64,000 bases of DNA, taken from positions 86,895,389 to 86,959,388 of the forward strand of contig CM069435.1 in assembly GCA_035610365.1 (NCBI GenBank), written 5' to 3'. The notes under the pieces were generated by a model. That model made no database searches. It saw only the letters and a program-made list of their open reading frames with translations, and was not told where the DNA came from. Shown here in pieces: positions 21,718 through 32,780 of this stretch (the first letter of the stretch is position 1; each line of letters begins with the position of its first letter). The DNA is from Aquatica leii (lineage: Eukaryota > Arthropoda > Insecta > Coleoptera > Lampyridae). Both the position numbers and the translations under genes were made by a program.

Positions 21718-23640
21718 CTAAGAACCTTGTAATTCAGCAGTACTCAAAGAGTTGTAAGTTCGCAATGGTTTAGAAAGTTTTGATTTTTTTGCAAAACGTA
21801 ACATCCAAGCAACAACGCGTTTTAATTTAGTTAACGTTGCAAATTTATTAAATATATTCGAAACTTCTACTACTATTAAACTTCCAATAATATTAGGGTT
21901 TGTCTTAAGCTCAGAATTATAATAATCTTCGGTTTTAAGAATTGGCTGCTTAGGCCAAGCTTCATTTATAGATAATAAAAAAGTTGGACCATTCCACCAC
22001 AACGAATTATTTAATAATTCTATAGTAGATAATCCTCGAGAAATTAAGTCGGCAGGGTTTTCTTGAGATGGTTCGTAATACCAAAGTAATACCAATGGTA
22101 ATACCAATCATTTGGACATATGATTCCTTGAATAGCAGCTATTCTGTTAGCTACAAACACTTTATATTTATTTGGCGCGGAATGCAGCCAGTTTAAGACA
22201 ATTGTGGAGTCTGTCCATAAGAATATTTTGTGAAATTGGATTAAAAGTGATTCTTTAACTTTTCGGTTAGTTGTGCCAAAAGTACAGCAGCAGATAACTC
22301 TAATCGGGGAATTGTTGTATTGCGCAAAAGTGCAACACGTGATTTTGAACATAATAGTTGAACAGAGACATTGTTGTAAGTCTCAATGCACCTAATGTAG
22401 ATACAGGATCCATAAGCTCTTGAACTACTGTCACTAAATCCATGCATTTCAATGGTATTAACATTATAAGAAATTACACATCTAGGAATTTTAAATGTGT
22501 TTAATATGGAAAGTTCGCTTTTGAATTGATTCCATTCGGAATTTAGAACCTCAGGAATTCATCAATCCCATGAAAGTTTTAATTGCCACAATTATTGTAA
22601 TAATAATTTTCCTGTAATGATAATAGACGAAAAAAACCTAAAGGATCAAAAAGTTGAGCCACCGTTGAAAGAATGGCTCGTTTAGAATTTTTTGGATTTT
22701 GAAGTGTAATTAAAAAAAAGTATCGTATTGTATTGTCATTCCACGTTATGCCCAGAGCTTTGGCGTTTTCTCTATCGCTTATTGGAATAGTGTGAAAAGA
22801 TGAGTCTTGTACAGTATTGTTACACAATATACTTGAATTATTCGATAAAAACTTTCGAATAGGAAAACCTGCGCTTAACAAAATACTTATTAATTCATTT
22901 TTTATTTGAATCAATTCCGCAGTCGAATCAGCTCCTGTCAAAAGATCGTCCATATAAAAATCGGACTTCAAAACAGACAGTTCTAAGAAATTGCTTTTAA
23001 TGTAATTCTGCTAAATACTGTAAACATTTAGTAGCTAAATAGCTAGAACTAGCAGTGCCGTAAGTCACAGTGTTTATTTCGTACGTATTTAAGGGTAAAT
23101 TTGGATTGTCTCGCCAAATGATCCGTTGAAATTTCTTTAGGTACGGATGAATGAGAATCTGGCGGTACATTTTCTCAATGTCCCCCGTTTAGACAAACTT
23201 ATGTTGTCTAAAGCGTCTAAGTATAGAAAGTAAATCGTTGGAGAACTGGTCCGACTATTTGAGTGTCGTTGATTGATATGTTAGAAGTTGATTTTGCACT
23301 TCCCTCAAACACTACACGAACTTTTGTAGTTAAGGAACTATGTTTAATAATCGAATGGTGTGGCAAATAAAATGGTAAGATTTTAGATGATAACATAGAT
23401 GCACCCACCGCATTAATTATTGAATCATCACTAGCTGATGAATCATCGTAATCAAGTTTTGTAATATGTCCTAAGGATATGTAATCTTCCATGAATTTGG
23501 AATATTCAACACGCAAATCTAGACATCCTAACAATTTCTTTTCCATTTTTAAAAATCGTTTAATAGCCTGCTCTTTGGAGTGTCCCAACATTGCAAGATT
23601 CGAACGAAAAGGAATCGACACGACAAAGTGGCCGGAAGAT
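21718..23640 (-). pseudogene. BEL/Pao reverse transcriptase and RNase H, broken
   Basis: From 23621 downward: RFLKMEKKLL, then KVRVVFEGSAKS (RT fingers), GPVLQRF, DIEKMYRQI near 23175, and the catalytic box DFYMDDLLTGAD near 22950. RNase H follows as MHGFSDSSSRAYGSC (22447) and IPRLELSAAVLLAQL. The connection region has FLWTDSTIVLNWL and NPADLISRG. Stops and frame changes lie near 23190, 22990, 22560 and 22080. YMDD is a usual variant of the BEL catalytic box. Confidence 0.85.
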
Positions 23641-23769
23641 GTTCGAGAAGTAGTCTGTAGGAAATGTTTTTTGCAGAATCGTTCTTCTGAAGAAAAATAA
23701 GATATAGAGTTTCCAGGAGTAACCTCGTCTAATTTTCAAAGGTTTTGAATTGATTTGTGCAACATGTCG

Positions 23770-24698
23770 CTAGTCAAATGAAACTAAATTTGAGCAAGCA
23801 ATATTGTATGAACCCAAAGTTAGACATGTGCCTGAAATTATCCAACCCAATAAAGTTTTTTGTAAAATAGGTTTAGAACTACCTAAAGATATTTGCCCAA
23901 CACATAGCAAACTGTAAAAGTGGCTTGCTCCTATTAACAAATCGATAGATGAAGGCTTATTAAAATTATCGTCTGCTAATTTGATATTAGACGGGATATT
24001 TAAATTTGATTTTTCTAAGTAGCGTAAAGGTAAATTTTCTGATATTTTGTCAATAGTAAGACACTGCAAAGTTGTGTGAAAACCATTTTGAAAAGATGCA
24101 ATAATAGTATCCACGAGAAAATTGGCGCTTACGGGACATGAATTGATGCCTAAAACTGGAGTATTAGTAGCTACTTTGTTTAAATTTAAATTGCATGCTA
24201 GTTTTTCGGTTATCAAATTGCAATGCTTTCCGCTATCTAAAAAGACTCTAGCGGTAAACCATTTATCATGCCTGCCTTGTATCTTTACTAAGACGGTTGA
24301 AAGTAAAACTTTTAGGGACTCGTCTAACCAAGATAGAGTAACTACTGATTGTAATGAGTGATTTGAAGGGCACGCTTGGTTAAGTATGTCACCTGGCTCC
24401 GAACCATTACCTATGTTTGGTAATAAATTTGACTCAATTGACTGTAGTTAGCTTTTGGTTAGTAGACAAAGCAAGAAAATTAGGACATTCAATTATATAA
24501 TGATCTAATTTCCAAAATTGACAAGAAATTTTATTTGATGTGACTAAGAGAGTTTGTTGACGATTATTAAAATTGTTGTACTTAATTTTACGAAATACTT
24601 TAGCACTATTTAGTGAAATGTTACCTTGAAAAAGATTTCTTTTTTCGTTTGTCTCAATTTCATCAATTCTTTGGCAAGTTTTATTCAAAAAATCACTT
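23770..24698 (-). pseudogene. BEL/Pao gag C-terminus and aspartic protease
   Basis: A degenerate zinc knuckle near 24500 reads CQFWKLDHYIIECP; the second cysteine is replaced. The protease follows with VFLDSGKHCNLIT near 24235, carrying the DSG catalytic motif of this superfamily. The linker to RT includes IDLLIGASHFYSLL and GWIISGTC. One frame change lies between 24434 and 24216. Confidence 0.75.
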
Positions 24699-24706
24699 AT
24701 ATCTAC

Positions 24707-25901
24707 CAGAGCTGGGCAAGCTACTTTGTAAAAGTAGTTAACTACTAACTAAAGTTACTAGTTTTTAAAAGTAGTGTAAGTTACTAACTACTAACTACCG
24801 TAAATCGAAAAGTAGTTAGGTTACTAACTACTCAACAGTTGTATTCTAAAATATAAGTTTTTTTTTCAACTACTTGTAGAAAAAGTAGTTCTGAGACGAT
24901 TTATGTTATACCACTTTCAGTCATATAAAAATAAGTACCTATAGACACTGAATTATTATTACATTAAAGAAGACAAAGTAAATCAATCACGCTCGCACGA
25001 AAACAGTAAAACAATTTTAACGTAAGTACTCTTATTCTATTATCATGTATATCTATTTTATTACAAATTCCCAAAAAAAAATTAATAAAACAAGCCTTTA
25101 AAAACAGAACTTAAAGTAATAAACTTATTCTGGTATTCAATATCCATTTCATTTTCATAAAAGTAACTTTTCAAAAAGAGCACCAGCCAATGCATTTCTT
25201 TTGAGCGAATTTATGATTGAAAAACGAAAATAATCGCTCGACAGCAGCGAAGATTTTTTAGATAATGTTATCATCATCTGACATAGATATATGAATTCTG
25301 TTATCTTTCAAGTGTTTTAACAATTCTAGTTCTATTCTTCTGGTTTTGTGAGTATGTTCATTCTCAGTATCAGAAGAAATGTGTAATTTTTGACAAACCA
25401 GGTTCATCAAAATCTTCTTTCAAATCAAATCAAATTCTTCATTTTGTTGAAGTAATACTTTGTTTACGTTTAGATCAGTGGCATTTAACATTTCAAAACA
25501 AATTAGGTTTGCTGCGTTTATAAAATTTTTTTGAATAGTCTTTACATTCATGTTTACTTCTGCGTTACCGTTCATCACTTGGATAACACGTTTTAACCTG
25601 CGAAACTGCAATGAAAGCTGAATACTTGTAGCCATTGCATGTAGTTGAAGCCGCTAATAAAGTAGTTTAATTATTAGTGAAGTAGTTAAGCTATTAACAA
25701 AGTAGTTTAACTATTTTTGTAGTTAAAATAGAGTAGCTAACTACTTTTTAAATACGATTACACGAAAAAAGTAATTTATTCCAACTACAGTTACATCATT
25801 AAATTAAAGTAACTTGAATATATAGAATACAACTATTGTCAACAATAAAGTAGTTAGATTAGTAGCTTAACTACTTTGTAGTTAACTACTGCCCAGCTCT
25901 G
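24707..25901 (-). mobile_element. hAT transposon, 1195 bp, inside BEL gag
   Basis: Ends are inverted repeats: CAGAGCTGGGCA at 24707 and its complement TGCCCAGCTCTG ending at 25901. Flanking 8 bp target copies are ATATCTAC (24699-24706) and ATTTCTAC (25902-25909), seven of eight matching; 8 bp is the hAT rule. Both subterminal regions are packed with AGTAGTTA/TAACTACT words, as in other hAT ends that bind transposase. On the minus strand near 25250 is IFAAVERLFSFFNHKFAQKK, the hAT C-terminal dimerisation motif. A further open piece lies at 25420-25635. The transposase is mostly deleted. Confidence 0.88.
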
Positions 25902-26656
25902 ATTTCTACCAATGTAGGAATGCGACGTGGCGTAAAGTCAGTGAAATTTGATTTTGTTGTAACGTCTAATTTAGATAATATGATATGATATATAAAGGAC
26001 GTACAATTCTCTACCGGAACGGATAAATTTGTTAATGCACGCAAATGTTTTATAAGATCGTCGTACAATTTTCGAAGATCGTTTGCATTACGTTTAGCTA
26101 ATGGTCGTAAATCAAAGATTCCTTTTATGTGACTAAGAATAATTAATTTTGGATTGTCGAACCGTTTTTTTAATAACTCTAATGCAACTTTGTAATTTTC
26201 TGCTGAGGGTTGTATATTAGAAATCGTTTGTGCTGCTGTACCTCGCAAACTACCTTTAAGATACATGAATCTATCTGTGAGATTTTTGTCATAGAATGGA
26301 AGTGAAATTTGAGGTAATTTTGCATTACAACCGCTAGAAGCTATACCGTTTACAGAATTATCGGCACTTGAATGCGAAGAACTAGAGTTAGAAGTATTAT
26401 TGCTTAACAAGATTGTAGCACGCGTTGTAAGATCAATGTAAAAATTATGAAATTCGTTGGAATCAACTAGTTCCGGTGCCTTTACTTCAGCCGCGTCTAA
26501 TTGTATTTTTACTTGTTCATATTTTTCCGGTGTGTTTTTTATAGCTTCGATATGCAATTGAAGTTTAGTAAGCAAAGATTGATCCGTAATGATCTCTGGA
26601 ATCGAATCGAAAAATTGTTCGAAATTACTTAGTTTTTTTAATAATTGATCGTCCAT
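25902..26656 (-). pseudogene. BEL/Pao gag N-terminal part
   Basis: Open from ATG at 26656 (MDDQLLKKLSNFEQFFDSIP) for about 250 codons until the hAT insertion. Typical BEL gag features are LPQISLPFYDK, FMYLKGSLRGTAAQTISNI and YKVALELLKKRFDNP, followed by LSVPVENC. The reading frame is clean, so the interruption by hAT is the main damage in this part. Confidence 0.85.
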
Positions 26657-27110
26657 TTGCTAGTAAGAGTTGATTTTCTTTGTTTTTAGTCATTTTGAAA
26701 TTTTTTTTATTTAAAAAAAATTAAAATGTAATGTGACTAAAAACACTTGAAATTTAATGCTATCGGACAATCAATCTGAAATAGAAATAACACTCGAATG
26801 TACTAAGAAAGAGGTATTAATTTTATCAATGGCAATAAAGTAATTACAGGTAAAATTTATTTATCCTAAACATGTACTAAAATAGGCAGTGTTAAACAAG
26901 CATAATTAAAAAGAATACGGAAATTTCTGACCTGCTTAGTTGTTTATTGTGTAGTATTTAGCTTCGCGTCGTGGCGTGGCGTCGTTTTTGGTCACGTGAT
27001 GTAACGCTTGTGACGGCAATGGTAAGAAATGATGCTTACTACACTAATAAGAATTCTTCTTCCTTTTGATTAGTAGGTTAATTAAATCCGTTGTGAAGGA
27101 CCATAAATGT
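26657..27110 (-). other. BEL/Pao leader region
   Basis: Non-coding sequence upstream of BEL gag. It ends on the Gypsy side with, on the minus strand, TGGTCCTTCACAACGG, which could be the start of the leader or primer site. No LTR follows it. Confidence 0.4.
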
Positions 27111-27112
27111 TA

Positions 27113-27368
27113 AGTTGTAATCGCTGGTTCGTTAAATTTCTATGCAGTTTGTGAATAATTGTAACACGATTGATAATTTTGTAAAGTTGTATATTTAACA
27201 CTACATATATACATGTAGATAACGTGAAAATATAAATCAGAATCTCTCTTATGACATGTATTAGGGTAGCAAACCCCCATTTGGTAACATTAGCTAAGGT
27301 TGCCCGTCCTTTGCTTGCGCAACCTTTCTTTACAAAAATATTCTAACTAAAATACATTTAAAATTAAC
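27113..27368. repeat. ~250 bp non-coding insert, copy B
   Basis: Same insert as 9735-9990, at the same place in the Gypsy element. The inverted repeat is AAGGTTGC (27296-27303) with GCAACCTT (27319-27326), so the stem is kept although its sequence has changed. The insert was present before the Gypsy unit was duplicated. Confidence 0.45.
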
Positions 27369-27399
27369 AAAAGACAGCCGCCCAATTATAAAGAAAACG

Positions 27400-30389
27400 C
27401 GAAATATAAACGAAGTAATTTGTTTGATTGCACAAGTTTCGTTAACACCAATAATGAACCTCTAAACCCTTCTTCAGATTCTTTAAACTATCAGAGTACC
27501 GCGGAAACCCTTTGCCAATCCACGGGAAATCATTTGATCAGGGCGGAATATTCTCACTAACAAAATCCACCACATCTTATGTTTCTATATCTGCTACTAC
27601 ATCTTCCAACAAAAATATCTCTTTAAACTTTTTATTAGATACTGGTGCAAATATTTTGCTAATAAAAATTCAATCTATTCAAGGTAATAATTTAATATAT
27701 AGAGACCAAATTATTAAATTAAGAGGATTAGATATCACAGATAACCCAACCTCGACATTAGGGTACTGTCACTATACCCTTAAATTTTAATCAAAGGATT
27801 TTCCATCATGTCTTCCACGTTATACCTCCAACAACTAATGTCCCACTAGATGGATTATTAGGTAATGATTTTTTTTTTCAAAAGTAAGAGCGCAATTCGA
27901 CTTCAAGTCGAATCTTCTAAAATTTTCTGGTATCACAATTCCAATTTATTTTAAATTAAAAACTAACGAATCTAATTTTGTTATACCTCCTCGCACTGAT
28001 GCGTTTGTAGAAATCGAAGTACAAAACCCTAGTATTGAAGAAGGTATTGTACCAGTTGCATTCATATTGGATGGTGTATTTATGTGTAAATCTATTGTTA
28101 AGGTAAACGAAAATTCTAAATGAATCACGTCAATTCTAAACGTCAATTCAGGTTTTTTACCTAAAAAATCAGTAACAATTAAACAAATTTCTTTAACTTT
28201 ATTACCCATAAAATATTATGAAATTTTAAATTATAATAATTCCAAAGATGTTGATTATTCTAGAAATAAAAAAATCTCAGATCAAATACGGTCAGATCAT
28301 TTGAATCATAAAGAAAAATAATCTTTTTTAAAAATTTGTCATGAATTCGGTCATATATTCTATTTAGACGGTGATACATTAACATCAACCCCTACCGTAA
28401 AACATACAATACTAGTAACTTCTAAGGTTCCTATTATCACTAAGACATATCGGTATCCACAAATTCATAAAAATGAAGTTAATAAACAAATTGATAATAT
28501 GCTTCAACAAAAAATAATTAAACCTTCTAAAAGTCCTTGGTCATTTCCGGTATGGGTTGTGCTAAAAAAGGCTGATGCTTCAGGAAAACGAAAGTGGCGT
28601 ATAGTTATAGCAAAGAGTATGGTTATAGACTATCGAAAACTAAACGAGATTACTGTAGGCGATGCTTACCCTTACCCAATATCTCAGATATTCTTGATCA
28701 ATTAGGGCACTCCACATATTTTTCTACACTAGACCTTGCGTCAGGCGTTCATTAAATCCCTATGTCGGCTGAAGATAGCGATAAAACAGCTTTCTCTACT
28801 CCTTGAGGTCACTATCATTTTGAAAGGATGCCATTTGGGTTGAAAAACGCCCCTGCTACATTTCAAAGATTGATGAATAATGTATTAATAGGATTACAGG
28901 GAATAAAATGTTTTGTGTATCTCGATGACATAATAATTTACGCTTCAAGTATCGAAGATCATGCAAAAAAACTTAAAGATGTTTTTAAACGATTAAGTCA
29001 ACATAATTTAAAACTTCAACCAAACAAATGCGAGTTTATGCGCAAGGAAGTAGCTTATCTAGGTCATATTAGTACGGATAAAGATGTAAAACCAACCCCG
29101 AGAAGATCGAAGCTATTACTAACTATCGTATTCCTAAAAATCAACTCGATATAAAAGCTTTTTCTGGATTAGTCGGGTATTATCGGCATTTTATTCTAAA
29201 ATTCTCTCTTGATTCTCAACGATTTACAAAACTATTAAAAAAGAATCTAATATTTAACAGGACTGACGAACAACAAAACTCGTTCGACGAACTCAAACAA
29301 AAATTCATTTCAAAACCAATTTTACAATATCCCAATTTTGAATTACCTTTTAATTTAACCACTGACGCTTTAAACTACGCTATAAGTGCAGTACTTTCAC
29401 AAGGACCAATTGGTCATGACTTACCAATAGCATTTGCTTCTCGAACTCTCAATAAAACAGAACAAAATTATTCTACTATTGAACGCGAACTTCTAGCTAT
29501 TATTTGGTCCACCAACCATTTCCGACCTTATTCATACGGCCGAGAGTTTAAATTAATTACTGACCACCGTCCATTAGTTTGGTTAGTAAATTGGAAAGAT
29601 CCCCTGCGTGTCAGATGGGGACTCAAATTAGAAGAATATAACTACGAAATTATTCATAAACCGGGAAAATCAAACAGTAACGCAGATGCTCTATCACGTA
29701 TAATTCCTGAAAATAATGACCAAATTTTAAACTTTACTCAATCACATTTGTAAAATAGTTATGACGATTTTATCAAACAACACTACTTTAACACCATTGA
29801 ACCGAGTGAAAATATTTGCGAAATTAACCAAAATATCTTAAAAGTAAAAGATAATATTGCCCATTGTATCAGTAATGATAAAGAAATGTCATCGGGTCTA
29901 GCTTTAAAAATTTCAAATTTAATCGATATCCACATAGAACTAAAAAATACGAATACTCAAGTATTAGATATATTAGAATCAAAATTTAAAATCTTTAAAA
30001 TATTTCATTTGATCACGAAACAAAGTTTTTGGGACAAATCAACTTATAGAGATTTATTCAGTTGCTTAATAAATCTTAAAGAAAAATTAATTTCAAAAAA
30101 CATTCATTCAATCTCCATTCCAAAGTTAGCACGTGGTCTTGATCAGTTGCAATGGAACAAAGTAAAATTAATTACAGAATACATTTTTTCGAGTACTCTT
30201 ATTAACGTTACAATTTATTTTAATCAAATAATTCCCGATATTCTCAAAGAATTTCACGACACTCCTATTGGCGGTCATTCCGGTTTCCACAGAACTTATA
30301 ATAGAATTAAAAATTATTATGATTGGCCGAATATGAGAAAACATGTTAAAAAATACGTAAGGACGTGCAAAGATTGTCAAATAAATTAG
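27400..30389 (+). pseudogene. Gypsy pol, copy B part 1
   Basis: Same order as copy A: protease (LLDTGANILLIK at 27630), RT (PSKSPWSFPVWVV, a tandem duplication of MVIDYRKLN at 28600-28630, MPFGLKNAPATFQRLM, FVYLDDIIIYAS at 28912), RNase H (29360-29710), integrase HHCC finger (GGHSGFHRTYNRIKNYYDW, TCKDCQIN ending 30389). Stops at 28319, 28755 and 28806 and frame shifts break it. Some parts are cleaner than copy A, for example 28828-29154 and 29886-30389. Copies A and B are disabled at different places, so most damage came after duplication. Confidence 0.85.
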
Positions 30390-30417
30390 TCGGAGTTGTT
30401 ACATTTTTGATTTGCTT

Positions 30418-31432
30418 TGTGCAACCCGCCTTATATCTCTCCTGCTCAAACGGATTGGGATCAATGGCTAGCATTGGAAATGTTTTCATATAATACAACC
30501 CCTCACACTTTTACTAAATTTACTCCTTTTGAATTAATCTTTAGTAACAAACCGATATTACCGTCTACGATTACAAAAGAGCCAGAATTTAAATATACAT
30601 AGGTATAACAATTGCTAAAGATAATTTAATTGACAAAAAGGTCCACACAAAAAATCAACATGATAAACATTTGCACAACAACTATGTATTTAAGGAAGGA
30701 GACTTAGTTCTATTACAAAATGAAACCTCGCAACCTGTTTTGGATTTATATTTAAATTTACAGATATCCCGACCATACCCCTTCCTTTTGTTGCTTCCTG
30801 ATACTCGCCCGAACCCGAATTACGAACTTACTTGATAATTGTCGGTTGAACATACGAGACGTTTTTTGCGACGTGAAGAGTCGCCTTGTGTTAACTTAAA
30901 CCGGTGGCACCGTTGTCAAGTTTGGGAGAAGAATGGTTATTAAATATAATTGCCGGTAGCTTGTGGTGGTCTTGGTGGTCATTTTCCATTTTTGTATGTT
31001 GCTGTGGATGAAGCTCCTTGCCCAAACATTTTATTGGAGACCCCCGTCGAACAAGTGGAAACAGGATCCAATACCCACGTCGTCGGCCGCTGACATTATT
31101 ATTATTACAAAATCCAATACCTACGTCGCCGGCCGCTGATATTTTTATTATTTTATAATACATTTACTATTTAACTTGTCAATATCATGTTAGTTATTTT
31201 TTTGTTGTGTCATTAAATCGTTTTATAAAATTTGCAGCTTGCTTTATTTTCAATGAAACATTTCATGCGGTTTGTGTAAATACAACCAAACAAATCTAAA
31301 AAATTAGGGCCTAATTATACCGGACCTTATACAATTACAAAAATCCACTCCGAAGGCAACGTAGCGATTAGGATAAAACGAAAAGACGTAATTGTACATA
31401 CTAATAGACTAAAACCTTTTGTTTTACAATAA
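30418..31432 (+). pseudogene. Gypsy integrase C-terminus, copy B, with core deleted and solo LTR inside
   Basis: After the HHCC finger the sequence jumps to TDWDQWLALEMFSYNTTPHT at 30450, so the DDE core present in copy A is deleted. Coding continues to NETSQ at 30737, is split by a ~550 bp LTR-like insert, and resumes at 31289 to the pol stop near 31432. Confidence 0.75.
30738..31288. mobile_element. Solo LTR candidate, ~550 bp
   Basis: Copy A reads CCTCGCAAGCAAACAAATC without a break; copy B has ~550 extra bases at this point. The insert begins TGTTTTGGATTTATA and ends GTGTAAATACA, so the ends are TGT...ACA. CAACC flanks it on both sides, giving a target duplication of three to five bases (one end overlaps). 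It has no open frame of note and contains a doubled motif AATACCCACGTCGTCGGCCG / AATACCTACGTCGCCGGCCG. This fits a solo LTR left by LTR-LTR recombination of an unrelated element. Confidence 0.65.
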
Positions 31433-32780
31433 TTTTCTTCTGCATCTTATCTCACCGTGCAGAACCTGAACTTTACGAAATCCAATACGATACACATTCA
31501 TCAGGATTATTTTACGAACATTTAGGACAAGCTAAATTCTATAACGATTACTGAAAAATCATCATATATGTCGACACAAGTCCATTACATGGTCATATTC
31601 AATTAATTGATTCTATCTACAAACAAACGTTTGTTCTTTGCCAGAAACAAGAATTTTCTGTATCATGTAGTAAGTTACCTAAACTTTTTGATAAAACTCT
31701 ACCTGCTTTAAACCAAAGAGATCAATCATTCGTAGAATTAATTAACCATAAAAGAAATAGAGTAAAACGCTGATTAGTAAACGTAATTGGCACAGGTCTT
31801 AAATATTTATTTGGCTTACCCGATAATGATGATTTAGAATATTATAAAAAAACTATAAAACAATTAGAAAAGGATGATAAGACAACCTTAATGTTAATTC
31901 AAGAACAGACACAAGTTGTACAAACAATAATTTCAGTTTTTAATCAGAAACATCATCAAAACATATTAGAACATTTAACCTTACTATCACAGCTTGTTCA
32001 AAATTGCAATAATGAAATAACTACTCTTGTTGATATTATACTCTTTGCAAAACAGAATATTGTACATCCATCTATTATAGCTCCATCATTGTTGATTAAG
32101 ACTTTTAAACAATCTTTAGCTGATTTAAACACTGCTCTCTCGTATCCATATGAGTTGGATATCAGCAACGTGCATAAAATATTAGCATTACTAAAACCTT
32201 TGGTATATAGAACTTAAAGTTGTATATTTAGAAAATAAGTTAATGTATCAATTAAGTATTCCTCTACTTAACGAATTTAACTTTAATCTGTATCACTTAA
32301 TACATTATCCAATTTTGTATAACAGAAGATTCATATTTATATAGCCTTCAAGTAAATATTTATTTTTCACTCAAACTCGAGACCAATATATAAATTCTGA
32401 TGATATTAACAATTGTAAAAATGTAGATCTAAATCAATTCTTTTGTAAAGATATGAACGTTATGTATTTAACCACTTTAAAACCTACTTGCGAAACTAAT
32501 AAACCCTATGTTTAATAAAATTTCAAAATTATGTAATATTAGAATCTCGACTAACACCTACGAAATATTTCATAGATTACATAAGTCAAATATATGGTTA
32601 TTCATATTATCAGAACCAGAACCAGGCAAACTATTTTGTAATAATACCCTCATAGAAAGAAACATAATTATTAATGGTACAGGTATAATCACTTTAAACA
32701 AAAATTGTAAATTATTTACCAAATCAGCAAGGTTAGCTCCAACCAGGCTGTATTCAAGCAATATAAAGGCGCTTTGGTAG
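31433..32780 (+). pseudogene. Gypsy env-like gene, copy B (broken)
   Basis: Matches copy A env throughout. The same TGA codons are present (near 31553 and directly after the basic cleavage-type site near 31772), so both copies descend from an already disabled env. It has extra damage: a deletion after about 31942 relative to copy A, and several stops near 32215-32345. Largest open pieces are 31891-32217 and 32508-32780. The end joins repeat R copy 3. Confidence 0.7.

Larger units (their letters stand above)
20797..27110 (-). mobile_element. Truncated BEL/Pao retrotransposon, antisense in Gypsy copy B
   Basis: Comparison with copy A puts the insertion between TTCATATGTTTCA (~20796) and GTTAAGTTGTAATCG (~27111), with about 20 bases of Gypsy lost. 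Genes on the minus strand run gag, protease, RT, RNase H, integrase. The left end falls inside the integrase C-terminus and the right end in leader sequence, so no LTR is present on either side. A hAT element lies inside its gag. The element cannot move. Confidence 0.8.
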
